Assembly (NCBI GenBank): GCA_024690725.1
Contig: JAILOQ010000088.1
Location: 1-49,336, forward strand
Direction: 5' to 3'
Source: Lachnospiraceae bacterium
GTDB lineage: Bacteria > Bacillota > Clostridia > Lachnospirales > Lachnospiraceae
Length of the DNA stretch: 49,336 nt
Shown in pieces: positions 1 to 9,780 of this stretch (position 1 is the first letter of the stretch; each line of letters begins with the position of its first letter). Under the pieces are notes generated by a model. That model was not told the origin of the DNA. It worked only from the letters and a program-made list of their open reading frames with translations, and ran no database searches. Position numbers and translations under genes: made by a program.

Positions 1-255
1 GCCATCGTGATCGGTCTTGCGGCTGTCATCATCGGAGAGGTGATCTTCGGACGTTTTACCGCAAAACGGAAGATGGCATTTGCCTGGACGCTTTTGTCGG
101 TTGTGATCGGCGCGATCATTTACTATATCGTATATGCGATCGTCATCTGGTTAAAGCTTCCTTCCGAGAACATGAAACTGTTCTCCGCGATCATTGTAGC
201 CGTATTCCTTGCCATTCCTTATCTGAAGGAAAAGCATTCGAGCAAGGGGGTGTAG
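1..255 (+). CDS. ABC transporter permease, C-terminal fragment (5' end outside window)
   Basis: The reading frame is open from the first base and ends at the TAG at 253-255, so only the last 84 codons are present. Three hydrophobic segments are visible (about residues 2-16, 25-47 and 56-70 of the fragment), followed by a short basic tail, as in the end of a multi-spanning permease. It ends 3 bases before the ATPase gene, so the two form one operon. The matching ATPase resembles the COG1101 type that pairs with COG4120 permeases (putative tryptophan/tyrosine or related solute importers with a TrpX-like binding protein). The substrate is inferred only from that pairing; the binding protein would lie upstream of the window. 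Confidence 0.8.
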   Translation, partial: AIVIGLAAVIIGEVIFGRFTAKRKMAFAWTLLSVVIGAIIYYIVYAIVIWLKLPSENMKLFSAIIVAVFLAIPYLKEKHSSKGV

Positions 256-258
256 ATC

Positions 259-1065
259 ATGGCTGAATTTATGTTGGAATTAAAAGACGTTCATAAGATC
301 TTCAATAAAGGGACCATCAACGAAAAGACTGCGTTAAGCGGTGTGAATCTGCAGTTAAACGCAGGAGATTTCGTGACGATCATCGGCGGTAACGGAGCCG
401 GAAAGTCCACGATGTTAAATGCGATCGCAGGTGTATGGCCGATCAATCAGGGAAGCATCCTGATCGACGGAAACGATGTGACCAAATTATCCGAATATAA
501 GAGAGCACCATATTTGGGAAGAGTTTTCCAGGATCCGATGAACGGAACCGCAGCAACCATGTCGATCGATGAGAATCTTGCGATCGCTGCCAGACGCGGC
601 AAGAAGCGCGGTCTGAAATGGGGCGTTACAAAAGCGGAACGCGAACGGTATATGAAAAAGCTTGCAAAGCTGGATCTGGGTCTGGAAGACAGGCTTACCA
701 CAAAGGTAGGACTGTTGTCCGGCGGACAGCGTCAGGCGATCACGCTTTTAATGGCTTCGTTGGAGAAACCGGATCTGCTGCTTTTGGATGAGCATACGGC
801 GGCTCTGGATCCGAAGACTGCAGCCAAGGTATTGGCACTTTCCGATAAGATCATCGAGGAAAACGGTCTGACCGCCATGATGGTAACGCACAATATGAAG
901 GATGCCATTGCACACGGCAATCGTCTGATCATGATGCATGAAGGAAACATCATCTACGATGTGAGCGGCGAAGAAAAGAAAGCGTTACATGTATCGGATC
1001 TGTTAAAGAAATTTGAAGAAGTCAGCGGCGGAGAGTTTGCCAATGACCGCATGATGCTGAGCTAG
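259..1065 (+). CDS. ABC transporter ATP-binding protein (COG1101-like)
   Basis: This 268-residue nucleotide-binding subunit powers solute transport by the membrane permease encoded just upstream. All ABC motifs are intact: Walker A GGNGAGKST (residues 43-51), Q-loop Q91, signature LSGGQ (153-157), Walker B LLLLDE (173-178) and the switch histidine H211 in VTHN. The start at 259 follows AAGGGGGTG with good spacing and lies 3 bases after the permease stop, which suggests translational coupling. Length and the insertion around residues 110-130 fit ATPases of the putative tryptophan/tyrosine-type importers. The substrate is not shown by the sequence. Confidence 0.9.
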   Translation: MAEFMLELKDVHKIFNKGTINEKTALSGVNLQLNAGDFVTIIGGNGAGKSTMLNAIAGVWPINQGSILIDGNDVTKLSEYKRAPYLGRVFQDPMNGTAATMSIDENLAIAARRGKKRGLKWGVTKAERERYMKKLAKLDLGLEDRLTTKVGLLSGGQRQAITLLMASLEKPDLLLLDEHTAALDPKTAAKVLALSDKIIEENGLTAMMVTHNMKDAIAHGNRLIMMHEGNIIYDVSGEEKKALHVSDLLKKFEEVSGGEFANDRMMLS

Positions 1066-1068
1066 TTC

Positions 1069-1097
1069 TTGTACGATCGCGGATTTCGTGATAGATT
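1069..1097 (+). promoter_or_regulatory. Possible promoter for the small membrane protein gene
   Basis: TTGTAC (1069-1074) and TAGATT (1092-1097) are separated by 17 bases and lie 28 bases before the start codon at 1126. Both hexamers are imperfect, so read-through from the ABC operon is an equally good explanation. Confidence 0.3.
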
Positions 1098-1125
1098 ATA
1101 TATATGTTTTATTAGGAGACTTACT

Positions 1126-1416
1126 ATGGACAGAAAAACAACATCAATCGTAGCATATTTAACATGGATCGGTCTTTTGATCGCATATCTCGTGGGAGAC
1201 AGAGAAGGCGCTAAGTTTCATTTGAACCAGGCGCTGGTTTTGGTGCTTGCAGGAATCGTCCTCGGTATCGTGGCTGCCATTCCCGTGATCGGATGGATCG
1301 TCACGATCGTCGGAGATATCTTTTTGTTCGTCTGCTGGATCATCGGTCTCGTGGGCGCGATCAATGATGAAGAAAATCCGGTCCCTGTACTTGGCAGTAT
1401 TCAGCTGTTAAAGTAA
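1126..1416 (+). CDS. Small membrane protein, DUF4870/Tic20-like
   Basis: A 96-residue protein with three hydrophobic segments (about residues 8-22, 36-56 and 58-80) and a short polar tail. The pattern of an N-terminal YLTWIG segment, a loop with a KFHLNQAL-like motif, then two long helices fits the DUF4870 family of small membrane proteins, whose function is unknown. I place the start at the ATG at 1126 because TTAGGAG lies 6 bases upstream; the frame is open further back to 1069 but has no ribosome site there. It sits between an ABC transporter operon and a terminator, so it may be the last gene of that transcript. Confidence 0.75.
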   Translation: MDRKTTSIVAYLTWIGLLIAYLVGDREGAKFHLNQALVLVLAGIVLGIVAAIPVIGWIVTIVGDIFLFVCWIIGLVGAINDEENPVPVLGSIQLLK

Positions 1417-1432
1417 TAAGGAACATCGTGGG

Positions 1433-1464
1433 AACCGGATGCATGTGATGTATCCGGTTTTTTT
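1433..1464 (+). terminator. Intrinsic terminator after the DUF4870 gene
   Basis: Perfect 8-bp arms AACCGGAT (1433-1440) and ATCCGGTT (1452-1459), extended inward by three more pairs including one G-U, are followed by a run of T to 1464. It separates the transporter genes from metH, which starts only 33 bases later. Confidence 0.85.
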
Positions 1465-1496
1465 GCGCATAGAAACGGGAAACGTGTGGGTGGACG

Positions 1497-3941
1497 ATGA
1501 AAAAAGCGGAATTTCGTGAATTTCTGAAAGATAAAATCGTATATTTGGACGGTGCGACCGGCTCGAATCTGATGAAGGCCGGGATGCCGGTCGGCGTTTG
1601 TCCGGAACAGTGGATTTTGGAACATCCGGACGCGCTTGTCAAACTGCAGTCGGATTATGTGGCTGCGGGGTCGAATATTGTTTATGCACCGACCTTTACG
1701 GCGAATCGCATCAAGCTTGCGGAATATGGGTTCGAAGACAGATTGGTCGAGATGAATACGGAACTGGTAAAGCTTTCCAAGAAGGCGGTAGCCGGAAAAG
1801 CCCTTGTTGCCGGTGATCTTACGATGACCGGAAAGCAGTTAAAACCGATCGGGCCTTTGGAATTCGAAGAACTTGTCGATGTGTACAAAGAACAGATCCG
1901 TGCACTTTCCGATGCCGGAGCGGACCTATTGATCATCGAGACGATGATGAGTCTGCAGGAGACCAGAGCCTGTGCCATTGCGGCCATGGAGGTCTGCGAT
2001 CTTCCCGTTATGGCAACGCTGACCTTTGAAACCGACGGACGCACCCTGTTCGGTTCCGATCCGAAGAGTGCGGCCATTACCTTATCTCATCTGCATGTGG
2101 ATGCGATCGGTGCCAATTGTTCCACCGGTCCCGATCAGATGTGTGCCGTGATCTCGGCTATGGCAGAGGTGACGGATATTCCGCTTGTCGCAAAACCCAA
2201 TGCCGGACTACCTTCCTTGGATGCGGACGGCAATACGGTCTATGATATGGATGCCGAAACGTTTTCGGAAGAGATGAGATCCATCGTCGAAGCGGGAGCT
2301 TCCGTTCTCGGCGGTTGTTGCGGAACAAGTCCCGCATATATCCGATTGCTGGTCGAGAAAACACGTTCTTTGTCCTGTAAGCGGAAAGAGATCACGGGCA
2401 GACATTTCCTTTGCTCCGAGAGACAGAGCCTGGAATTTGGCTTGGATGATCCGTTCATGATCGTCGGTGAGCGCATCAATCCCACCGGGAAAAAGAAACT
2501 GCAGGCAGAACTTCGGGAAGGAAAACTGGATCTCGTTGAGCAGTTTGCCGAGGAGCAGGAAGCGTGCGGAGCCAAGATTTTGGATGTGAACTGCGGTATG
2601 AGCGGGATCGATGAAAAAGAAACGCTGATCCGTGTGATGGAAGACGTTGCAAATGTGACGAACCTTCCGCTTTCCATAGACAGCAGCCACGTGGATGTGA
2701 TTGAAGCGGCACTTCGCAGATATCCGGGACGTGCGCTCATTAATTCCATTTCCTTTGAATCGGAAAAGGTGGATAAACTTTTGCCGATCGCCGAAAAGTA
2801 CGGTGCGATGTTCATCCTCCTGCCGCTTTCCGATGCCGGACTTCCGAAGGATATGGAAGAAAAGAAACATATTATCGAAGAAGTCTTGCAGCGTGCCTTT
2901 GCGCTGGGGATCAAAAAGGATGATATCGTGGTGGACGGTCTGGTCGGTACGATCGCAGCGAACAGCGCGGCCGGGCAGGATACCTTAAACACCATTCGGT
3001 ACTGCAAAGAAAACGGACTCGCAACCATTTGCGGTCTTTCCAATATTTCCTTCGGCATGCCCGAGCGTATGGCGGTCAACACCGCATTTCTGACGATGGC
3101 GATCCAAAACGGACTGACCATGGCGATCGCAAATCCGAACCAGGAGATGCTGGTGCGTGCGTCGCTTGCTTCCGATCTGTTGCGCGGAAAGCCCGGCGCG
3201 GATATGACGTATATCGATTACGTCAATACCCATACCTATGAAGCGCCTACGGCAAAGAAGGTCGTCGATCCCGATAAGATGAGCGTGGCCAGACCCACGG
3301 ACATCGACGATTCGACGCCGATCGGCAAGGTCAAAAAAGCCGTGCTGAACGGAAAGCAGCGGGACATCAAAGAACTGACGAAGGAAGCCGTAGACAGCGG
3401 GATCGCACCGCAGAAAGTCTTGGATGATGCGCTTTTGCCCGCGATCGCACAAGTCGGCGATCTGTTTGATTCCGGTAAGTATTTCCTGCCGCAGCTCATT
3501 GCTTCGGCCGAAGCCATGAAGGCCTCGATCGAATATTTGGAGCCGCTCCTTCAAAAAGAAGGTGCGACGGAGGTCATGCCGACGATCGTCATTGCAACGG
3601 TAAAGGGCGATATCCATGATATCGGCAAGAATCTTGTGGCGATGATGCTAAAGAACAACGGGTTTACCGTGGTGGATCTCGGAAAAGATGTACCCAGAGA
3701 AGAGATCATCCGCGCGGCAAAAGAGAACAACGCAAAGATCATAGCGCTCTCGGCCCTTATGACCACAACGATGCGTGAGATGAAAAACGTGATCGACCTG
3801 GCCAAAGAAGAGGGACTGAAGAGTAAGTTCATGATCGGCGGGGCGGTGATCACCGAAGATTATGCCGATGAGATCGGTGCCGACGGGTATTCCAAAGATG
3901 CGGCAAATGCGGTAAAATTGGCAAAGAAATTGAGTGAATAA
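1497..3941 (+). CDS. metH: Cobalamin-dependent methionine synthase, short form without activation domain
   Basis: This 814-residue enzyme transfers a methyl group from methyltetrahydrofolate through cobalamin to homocysteine, giving methionine. Domains in order: homocysteine-binding barrel (about 1-290) with zinc ligands C208, C274 and C275; pterin-binding barrel (about 320-570, beginning at GERINPTGKK); helical cap (about 600-690); and the Rossmann cobalamin domain with the cobalt-ligating H707 in GDIHDIG. The protein ends right after the cobalamin domain, so the C-terminal S-adenosylmethionine-dependent reactivation domain of the roughly 1200-residue E. coli enzyme is absent, as in Thermotoga-type short MetH proteins. 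Reactivation must come from another protein. The ribosome site is weak (GGGTGG). No SAM riboswitch is visible; only 32 bases separate the preceding terminator from the start. Confidence 0.93.
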   Translation: MKKAEFREFLKDKIVYLDGATGSNLMKAGMPVGVCPEQWILEHPDALVKLQSDYVAAGSNIVYAPTFTANRIKLAEYGFEDRLVEMNTELVKLSKKAVAGKALVAGDLTMTGKQLKPIGPLEFEELVDVYKEQIRALSDAGADLLIIETMMSLQETRACAIAAMEVCDLPVMATLTFETDGRTLFGSDPKSAAITLSHLHVDAIGANCSTGPDQMCAVISAMAEVTDIPLVAKPNAGLPSLDADGNTVYDMDAETFSEEMRSIVEAGASVLGGCCGTSPAYIRLLVEKTRSLSCKRKEITGRHFLCSERQSLEFGLDDPFMIVGERINPTGKKKLQAELREGKLDLVEQFAEEQEACGAKILDVNCGMSGIDEKETLIRVMEDVANVTNLPLSIDSSHVDVIEAALRRYPGRALINSISFESEKVDKLLPIAEKYGAMFILLPLSDAGLPKDMEEKKHIIEEVLQRAFALGIKKDDIVVDGLVGTIAANSAAGQDTLNTIRYCKENGLATICGLSNISFGMPERMAVNTAFLTMAIQNGLTMAIANPNQEMLVRASLASDLLRGKPGADMTYIDYVNTHTYEAPTAKKVVDPDKMSVARPTDIDDSTPIGKVKKAVLNGKQRDIKELTKEAVDSGIAPQKVLDDALLPAIAQVGDLFDSGKYFLPQLIASAEAMKASIEYLEPLLQKEGATEVMPTIVIATVKGDIHDIGKNLVAMMLKNNGFTVVDLGKDVPREEIIRAAKENNAKIIALSALMTTTMREMKNVIDLAKEEGLKSKFMIGGAVITEDYADEIGADGYSKDAANAVKLAKKLSE

Positions 3942-4003
3942 TGAATGCGTTTGAGTGAGATCAAACAATATATAGGTTTACATAACAAGAAAGGATGGTG
4001 CAT

Positions 4004-5638
4004 ATGATAGGAGCAGACGCAATGATAAAATCCCTGGAGGCTGAGGGAGTTAAGGTCGTCTTCGGTTATCCCGGAGTGGCGATCTGTCCGTTTTACAACA
4101 GTCTTTTGGATTCGAATGTGGAGTCTGTGCTCGTGCGTACCGAACAAAACGCGGCCCATGCGGCAAGCGGATATGCAAGAACAACGAAAGGTATCGGTGT
4201 TTGTGCCGTAACCTCCGGTCCCGGTGCGACCAATCTGATCACCGGTATTGCGACGGCATTTGCGGATTCCATTCCGATGATCTGTATCACCGGGCAGGTA
4301 AACAGCGCCCTTTTGGGATCCGACGTATTCCAGGAAGCGGATATCACCGGTGCTGTCGAAAGCTTCGTAAAATACAGCTATCTCGTGAAAGATGCCAAGG
4401 ATATTCCCCGTATCTTCAAGGAGGCTTTTTATATTGCCACGAGCGGACGGAAAGGTCCGGTTCTTATTGATGTGCCGATCGATGTACAAAATGCTACGGT
4501 CGATGAGTTCGTATATCCCGAAGAAGTAAAGCTTCGTACCTATAAGCCTACGGTAAAAGGCCACGTACAGCAGATCAAAAAAGCCATCAAGGAAGTCGAA
4601 AAATCCAAACGACCGATCATCTGTGTCGGCGGCGGTATCGCACTTTCCAATGCAAAGAAGGAATTCATCGAGTTTGTCGAAAAGAATCAGATCCCTGTCG
4701 TATCCACGATGATGGGCATCGGCGTTATGCCCACCGAGCATCCGCTTTACTTCGGTATGGTCGGAAATAACGGGAAACCCTATGCGAATCGTGCTATGAA
4801 GGAAGCGGATATGATCATTATGGCGGGAGCAAGAGTTGCGGACCGCGCGATCTCCCAGCCCGATCTTATGATCGGCGACAAGCTTTTGATCCATATTGAC
4901 GTGGATCCTGCGGAGATCGGTAAGAATATCGGTCCGAACATTCCGATCGTAGGAGATGCCAAGCATATTTTTGCGGACTTTACGGAGTTCGATATCGATA
5001 ATGTCTGTGATGACTGGATCGAAGTGCTGCGTGGATATAAGGCGGAAATGGAGCCGAAGCGTGCGGCTCATCCCGGTTTTGTGGATCCGGCAAAGTTCAT
5101 CACGGAGCTTTCCCTGAAGCTTCCGGAGGATGCCATTTATGTGGCGGACGTTGGTCAAAACCAGATCTGGTCCTGCGGATATCATATCGTAAAAAAGGGA
5201 AAGTTCTTTACGAGCGGCGGTATGGGAACCATGGGATATTCCATTCCCGCAGCCATGGGTGCGAAGTATGCCGCAGACCATGTCGGACGCAAAAAAGGAC
5301 GTACGGTCGTTGCCGTTTGCGGTGACGGATCCTTCCAGATGTCCATGATGGAATTTGCCACGATGCGTCAGCACGGTATCGCTGCCAAGGTCATCGTATT
5401 AAAGAACAATTACCTCGGTATGGTACGTGAGTATCAACATTACACCTATGAGGATCATTATTCCGTAGTGGATCTTTCCGGATCTCCGGATCTTGAGCAT
5501 ATTGCAAAAGCATATGATATGCCGTTCTTCCGTTTGAAGGACGATAAGGATATGAACGAAACGATCGACGCATTCTTAAAAGCGGACGGTCCGGCACTCA
5601 TGGAGTGTCTGGTGGATCCGATGGATTTGGTAAAGTAA
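4004..5638 (+). CDS. ilvB: Acetolactate synthase large (catalytic) subunit
   Basis: A thiamine-diphosphate enzyme that condenses two pyruvates, or pyruvate and 2-oxobutyrate, in the first common step of branched-chain amino acid synthesis. The three-domain ThDP fold is complete at 544 residues: catalytic glutamate E47 in RTEQNA, central FAD-type domain, and the ThDP/Mg motif starting GDG at 440-442 and ending near NNYLG. I choose the ATG at 4004 because AAAGGA lies about 9 bases upstream; the earlier ATG at 3995 overlaps that site. Two regulatory subunit genes and ilvC follow directly, supporting an anabolic IlvB rather than a catabolic AlsS or another ThDP decarboxylase. The herbicide-type and FAD residues were not checked individually. 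Confidence 0.92.
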   Translation: MIGADAMIKSLEAEGVKVVFGYPGVAICPFYNSLLDSNVESVLVRTEQNAAHAASGYARTTKGIGVCAVTSGPGATNLITGIATAFADSIPMICITGQVNSALLGSDVFQEADITGAVESFVKYSYLVKDAKDIPRIFKEAFYIATSGRKGPVLIDVPIDVQNATVDEFVYPEEVKLRTYKPTVKGHVQQIKKAIKEVEKSKRPIICVGGGIALSNAKKEFIEFVEKNQIPVVSTMMGIGVMPTEHPLYFGMVGNNGKPYANRAMKEADMIIMAGARVADRAISQPDLMIGDKLLIHIDVDPAEIGKNIGPNIPIVGDAKHIFADFTEFDIDNVCDDWIEVLRGYKAEMEPKRAAHPGFVDPAKFITELSLKLPEDAIYVADVGQNQIWSCGYHIVKKGKFFTSGGMGTMGYSIPAAMGAKYAADHVGRKKGRTVVAVCGDGSFQMSMMEFATMRQHGIAAKVIVLKNNYLGMVREYQHYTYEDHYSVVDLSGSPDLEHIAKAYDMPFFRLKDDKDMNETIDAFLKADGPALMECLVDPMDLVK

Positions 5639-5651
5639 AGGAGGAGACCGA

Positions 5652-6137
5652 ATGAAACGTATATATTCCGTATTGGTAGAAAACAGATCCGGTGTTTTGT
5701 TTAAGGTTTCCGGACTTTTTTCCCGTCGTAATTTCAACATCGACTCTTTGGCCGTCGGAGAAACCGACGATCCTTCCGTATCCTGCATGACCATCGTCAG
5801 TTCCGGCGACGATCATACGATGGAGCAGGTGGAAAAGCAGTTAAACAAAAAACTCGATGTCATCAAAGTAAAAACCTTCGGGGAAGAAAAGAGTATTTCC
5901 CGCGAATTGATGTTAATGAAGGTAAAGTACAATAAGTCCAATCGCCGTGATATCATGGAGATCTGCGATATCATGAAAGCCGATATCGTGGACATGAGCA
6001 AGACCTTTATGATGATCCAGATCTGCGATCAGCCGGAGAAGGTGAAACTTCTGATCGACATGTTTGCATCGGTCAGCGTGGTGGAAGTAGCCCGTACCGG
6101 AACACTGGCTTTGCCAAAATGCAGTGAAAATGAATAA
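5652..6137 (+). CDS. ilvN: Acetolactate synthase small (regulatory) subunit, copy 1
   Basis: A 161-residue ACT-domain subunit that normally binds valine and modulates the catalytic subunit. The N-terminal ACT domain (about 1-75) has the family start VLVENRSGVLFKVSGLFSRR; the C-terminal dimerisation domain covers about 80-155. AAAGGAGGAG precedes the ATG at ideal distance, and the gene begins 13 bases after ilvB, so the two are cotranscribed. Compared with copy 2 directly downstream, this copy is lysine-rich in the second half and has a different C-terminus (ALPKCSENE), so the two are old, diverged paralogues rather than a recent duplication. Confidence 0.9.
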   Translation: MKRIYSVLVENRSGVLFKVSGLFSRRNFNIDSLAVGETDDPSVSCMTIVSSGDDHTMEQVEKQLNKKLDVIKVKTFGEEKSISRELMLMKVKYNKSNRRDIMEICDIMKADIVDMSKTFMMIQICDQPEKVKLLIDMFASVSVVEVARTGTLALPKCSENE

Positions 6138-6160
6138 ACCTTTGTATTTACAAAGGTTTT
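6136..6160 (+). terminator. Possible weak terminator between the two ilvN genes
   Basis: A perfect 10-bp hairpin (6136-6145 with 6150-6159, arms reading AAACCTTTGT and ACAAAGGTTT) starts inside the ilvN copy 1 stop codon. Only four T residues follow, so termination may be partial. It could trim the ilvBN message before copy 2. Confidence 0.5.
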
Positions 6161-6170
6161 GTGCTAAAAT
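6142..6170 (+). promoter_or_regulatory. Possible promoter for the second ilvN gene
   Basis: TTGTAT (6142-6147), a 17-base spacer, and TAAAAT (6165-6170) preceded by TG, an extended -10 signature. It overlaps the hairpin at 6136-6160, so the same bases may both end one transcript and start the next. The start codon lies 49 bases downstream of the -10. Confidence 0.4.
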
Positions 6171-6218
6171 GTTATCGGTTGTTCGGAGGAACGGCTAATA
6201 AGTTAATGGAGACGTGAA

Positions 6219-6716
6219 ATGCAAAAGAAAGTTTTTCAGTTGCTCGTTGATAATACATCCGGTGTGTTAAGCAGAATTGCAGGTCTCTTCAGTCGCAGAG
6301 GCTATAATATCGAGAGCATCACGGCAGGAGATACCGCGGATACCAGATATTCCCGCATTACCATTGTGACATCCGGAGACGATGAGATCTTGGATCAGAT
6401 CGAGAAGCAGGTTGCAAAGCTTGTGGATGTCAGAGATATTAAGGTGTTGGAGAGGGACGTTTCCGTTTTCCGTGAACTTGTCCTTGTAAAGGTTCGGGTG
6501 GATGCCGCAAATCGTCAGTCCGTGATCGCTGTAGCAGATGTCTTTCGAGCGAATATCGTTGATGTTGCCAAAGATTCGGTTGTGATCGAGATCACAGGTA
6601 ACACGAATAAGCTCGACGCATTCATCAATCTCCTGGAAGGATATGAGATCCTGGAGATCGCAAGAACCGGTATTACCGGCCTCGGCAGAGGTACCGACAA
6701 CGTAACATATTTATAG
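6219..6716 (+). CDS. ilvN: Acetolactate synthase small (regulatory) subunit, copy 2
   Basis: A 165-residue second IlvN/IlvH-family protein with an N-terminal ACT domain (about 1-76, beginning with the segment QLLVDNTSGVLSRIAGLFSR) and a C-terminal domain ending GYEILEIARTGITGLGRG, closer to the common IlvH pattern than copy 1. Only one catalytic subunit gene is present here, so either both bind the same IlvB or one serves a large subunit elsewhere. The ribosome site is modest (GGAGACGTGAA). It is separated from copy 1 by a hairpin and a plausible promoter, so its expression may be independent. Confidence 0.9.
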   Translation: MQKKVFQLLVDNTSGVLSRIAGLFSRRGYNIESITAGDTADTRYSRITIVTSGDDEILDQIEKQVAKLVDVRDIKVLERDVSVFRELVLVKVRVDAANRQSVIAVADVFRANIVDVAKDSVVIEITGNTNKLDAFINLLEGYEILEIARTGITGLGRGTDNVTYL

Positions 6717-6722
6717 AACGCT

Positions 6723-7806
<1,084 letters not shown>

Positions 7807-7828
7807 TCGTTCTTTATCCCGGAATGAT

Positions 7829-7862
7829 AAACTCACCTGTCGGACGGCAGGTGAGTTTTTTG
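7829..7862 (+). terminator. Strong intrinsic terminator after ilvC
   Basis: Eleven-base perfect arms AAACTCACCTG (7829-7839) and CAGGTGAGTTT (7848-7858), extended by two further inner pairs, are followed by a T-run to 7861. It ends the ilv transcript. Confidence 0.93.
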
Positions 7863-7866
7863 CATT

Positions 7867-7908
7867 AAGACGGAAGCGGCAAGGCGGAAGTGACAAGACG
7901 GAGATTTC
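7867..7908 (+). repeat. Three degenerate 14-bp direct repeats upstream of leuC
   Basis: Units AAGACGGAAGCGGC (7867-7880), AAGGCGGAAGTGAC (7881-7894) and AAGACGGAGATTTC (7895-7908) follow head to tail without gaps between the ilvC terminator and the leuC promoter. The first eight bases are the conserved part. Helically phased operator use is possible but unproven. Confidence 0.5.
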
Positions 7909-7936
7909 GCATTTGCCGAAAACATAAGGTTTCACA

Positions 7937-7965
7937 TTGAAAATAGCCGAAAAATCACGTATAAT
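7937..7965 (+). promoter_or_regulatory. Sigma-A-type promoter for leuCD
   Basis: TTGAAA (7937-7942), a 17-base spacer and a perfect TATAAT (7960-7965), 35 bases before the leuC start. The short leader holds no T-box or leader-peptide structure that I can see. Confidence 0.75.
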
Positions 7966-8000
7966 GTATGAGATTATGAATGAGTTAGGAGGATTGTCCC

Positions 8001-9272
8001 ATGGGCATGACAATGACACAAAAGATATTGGCAGCACATGCGGGTCTTGAAAAGGTCGAAGCCGGACAGCTCATCGAAGCGAAGCTGGATCTGGTTTTGG
8101 GCAATGATATCACGAGCCCGGTTGCCATTAAGGAAATGAGCAAGATGAAGGTACAAAAGGTCTTTAATAAGGATAAGATCGCCTTGGTACCGGATCATTT
8201 TGTTCCGAACAAGGATATCAAATCTGCGGAGCATTGCAAATGCGTACGTGAATTTGCATATGCCAACGAGATCAGTAACTATTTTGAAGTCGGTGAGATG
8301 GGGATCGAGCATGCACTGCTTCCGGAGCGCGGACTTACCGTAGCCGGAGACGTGATCATCGGTGCGGATTCCCATACCTGTACCTACGGCGCACTCGGTG
8401 CATTTTCGACCGGCGTGGGCTCTACGGATATGGCTGCCGGTATGGCAACGGGAATGGCTTGGTTTAAGGTGCCTTCCGCCATCAAATTCAATCTCGTCGG
8501 TAAGTTTAACAAGCACGTATCCGGTAAGGATCTGATCCTTCACATCATCGGTATGATCGGTGTGGACGGTGCGCTTTACCGTTCCATGGAGTTTACCGGT
8601 CCCGGTGTGGCGGAGCTTAGCATGGACGACCGTTTCACGGTTTCCAACATGGCGATCGAGGGCGGGGCAAAGAACGGTATCTTCCCCGTGGACGAGAAGA
8701 CGATCGCATATATGAAAGAGCATTCCAAGCGTCCGTTTGTTGCATATGAAGCAGACGAGGATGCGGTATACGACGAAGAATACACCATCGATCTTTCCAC
8801 GCTTCGTCCGACGGTATCGTTCCCGCATTTGCCGGAGAATACACATACCATCGACGAGATCGAGCAGATGGATGAGATAAAGATCGACCAGGTGGTCATC
8901 GGTTCCTGTACGAACGGTCGTATCGACGATATGCGGATCGCAGCCGACATTCTGCGCGGCCGTCATATTGCAAAGGGCATTCGTTGTATCGTGATCCCTG
9001 CGACGCAGGATATTTATCTGAAATGTATCGAAGAAGGGCTTTTACGCGATTTCGTTCAGGCCGGTGCGGTCATTTCCACACCTACCTGTGGTCCCTGCCT
9101 CGGCGGTTACATGGGCGTTTTGGCAGAGAAGGAGCGTTGTGTTTCCACAACAAACCGTAACTTTGTCGGACGTATGGGTCATGTAACAAGTGAAATCTAC
9201 CTGGCAAGTCCCGCGGTTGCCGCAGCAAGCGCGCTTACCGGTACGATCTCAAATCCGGAAAAGATTGACTAA
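8001..9272 (+). CDS. leuC: 3-isopropylmalate dehydratase large subunit
   Basis: The 423-residue catalytic large subunit of the two-part iron-sulfur hydro-lyase that interconverts 2- and 3-isopropylmalate in leucine synthesis. The [4Fe-4S] ligands are visible: one cysteine in GSCTNGR (near residue 300) and two in [11 protein letters not shown] (near 360). Length near 420 and separate small subunit fit the LeuC/HacA branch common in clostridia and archaea rather than the roughly 466-residue enterobacterial type. AGGAGG at 7987-7992 sets the start at 8001. Related 2,3-dimethylmalate or homoaconitate dehydratases share this architecture, but the ilv neighbours favour leucine synthesis. leuA and leuB are not in the window. 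Confidence 0.92.
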   Translation: MGMTMTQKILAAHAGLEKVEAGQLIEAKLDLVLGNDITSPVAIKEMSKMKVQKVFNKDKIALVPDHFVPNKDIKSAEHCKCVREFAYANEISNYFEVGEMGIEHALLPERGLTVAGDVIIGADSHTCTYGALGAFSTGVGSTDMAAGMATGMAWFKVPSAIKFNLVGKFNKHVSGKDLILHIIGMIGVDGALYRSMEFTGPGVAELSMDDRFTVSNMAIEGGAKNGIFPVDEKTIAYMKEHSKRPFVAYEADEDAVYDEEYTIDLSTLRPTVSFPHLPENTHTIDEIEQMDEIKIDQVVIGSCTNGRIDDMRIAADILRGRHIAKGIRCIVIPATQDIYLKCIEEGLLRDFVQAGAVISTPTCGPCLGGYMGVLAEKERCVSTTNRNFVGRMGHVTSEIYLASPAVAAASALTGTISNPEKID

Positions 9273-9287
9273 GGAGGAACTGGCGAA

Positions 9288-9776
9288 ATGGAAAATGCAA
9301 AAGGAAGAGTATTTAAATACGGCGATAATGTGGATACGGATGTGATCATTCCCGCAAGATATTTAAATTCCTCCGATCCCGCAGAGCTTGCAACGCACTG
9401 CATGGAGGATATCGATAAGGATTTTGTAAAAAATGTAAGTAAGGGCGACATCATTGTGGCGACCAAGAACTTCGGCTGCGGTTCTTCGAGAGAGCATGCA
9501 CCGATCTCCATTAAGGCAGCCGGTGTCAGTGTGGTCATTGCAGAGACCTTTGCCCGTATTTTCTATCGGAACTGTATCAACATCGGTCTTCCGATCATCG
9601 AGTGTGCCGAGGCGTCGAAAGAGATCGCGGCAGGCGATGAAGTGGAAGTGGATTTCAATACCGGTATGATCAAGGATCTTACCACCGGAAAGGAATACAA
9701 GGGACAGGCTTTCCCGCCGTTTATGCAAAAGATCATTGATGCAGAAGGGTTGATCAATTATATCAACGCAAAATAA
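9288..9776 (+). CDS. leuD: 3-isopropylmalate dehydratase small subunit
   Basis: The 162-residue swivel-domain partner of LeuC. The family start is present ([21 protein letters not shown]), as is the substrate-loop segment [23 protein letters not shown] lies upstream at good distance and the gene begins 15 bases after leuC, so the two are one operon. The short length (162 residues) matches the LeuD type that pairs with 420-residue LeuC proteins. Confidence 0.94.
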   Translation: MENAKGRVFKYGDNVDTDVIIPARYLNSSDPAELATHCMEDIDKDFVKNVSKGDIIVATKNFGCGSSREHAPISIKAAGVSVVIAETFARIFYRNCINIGLPIIECAEASKEIAAGDEVEVDFNTGMIKDLTTGKEYKGQAFPPFMQKIIDAEGLINYINAK

Positions 9777-9780
9777 TCGC

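Noticed and set aside
3860-5374. Long open frame on the - strand (504 codons) opposite ilvB
   Set aside because: It is antisense to clear metH and ilvB coding sequence, is rich in histidine, arginine and glycine as expected of a shadow frame, and has no ribosome site or homology pattern.
7974-8966. Open - strand frame (330 codons) opposite leuC
   Set aside because: Antisense shadow of an unambiguous enzyme gene; composition is typical of reverse-frame translation.
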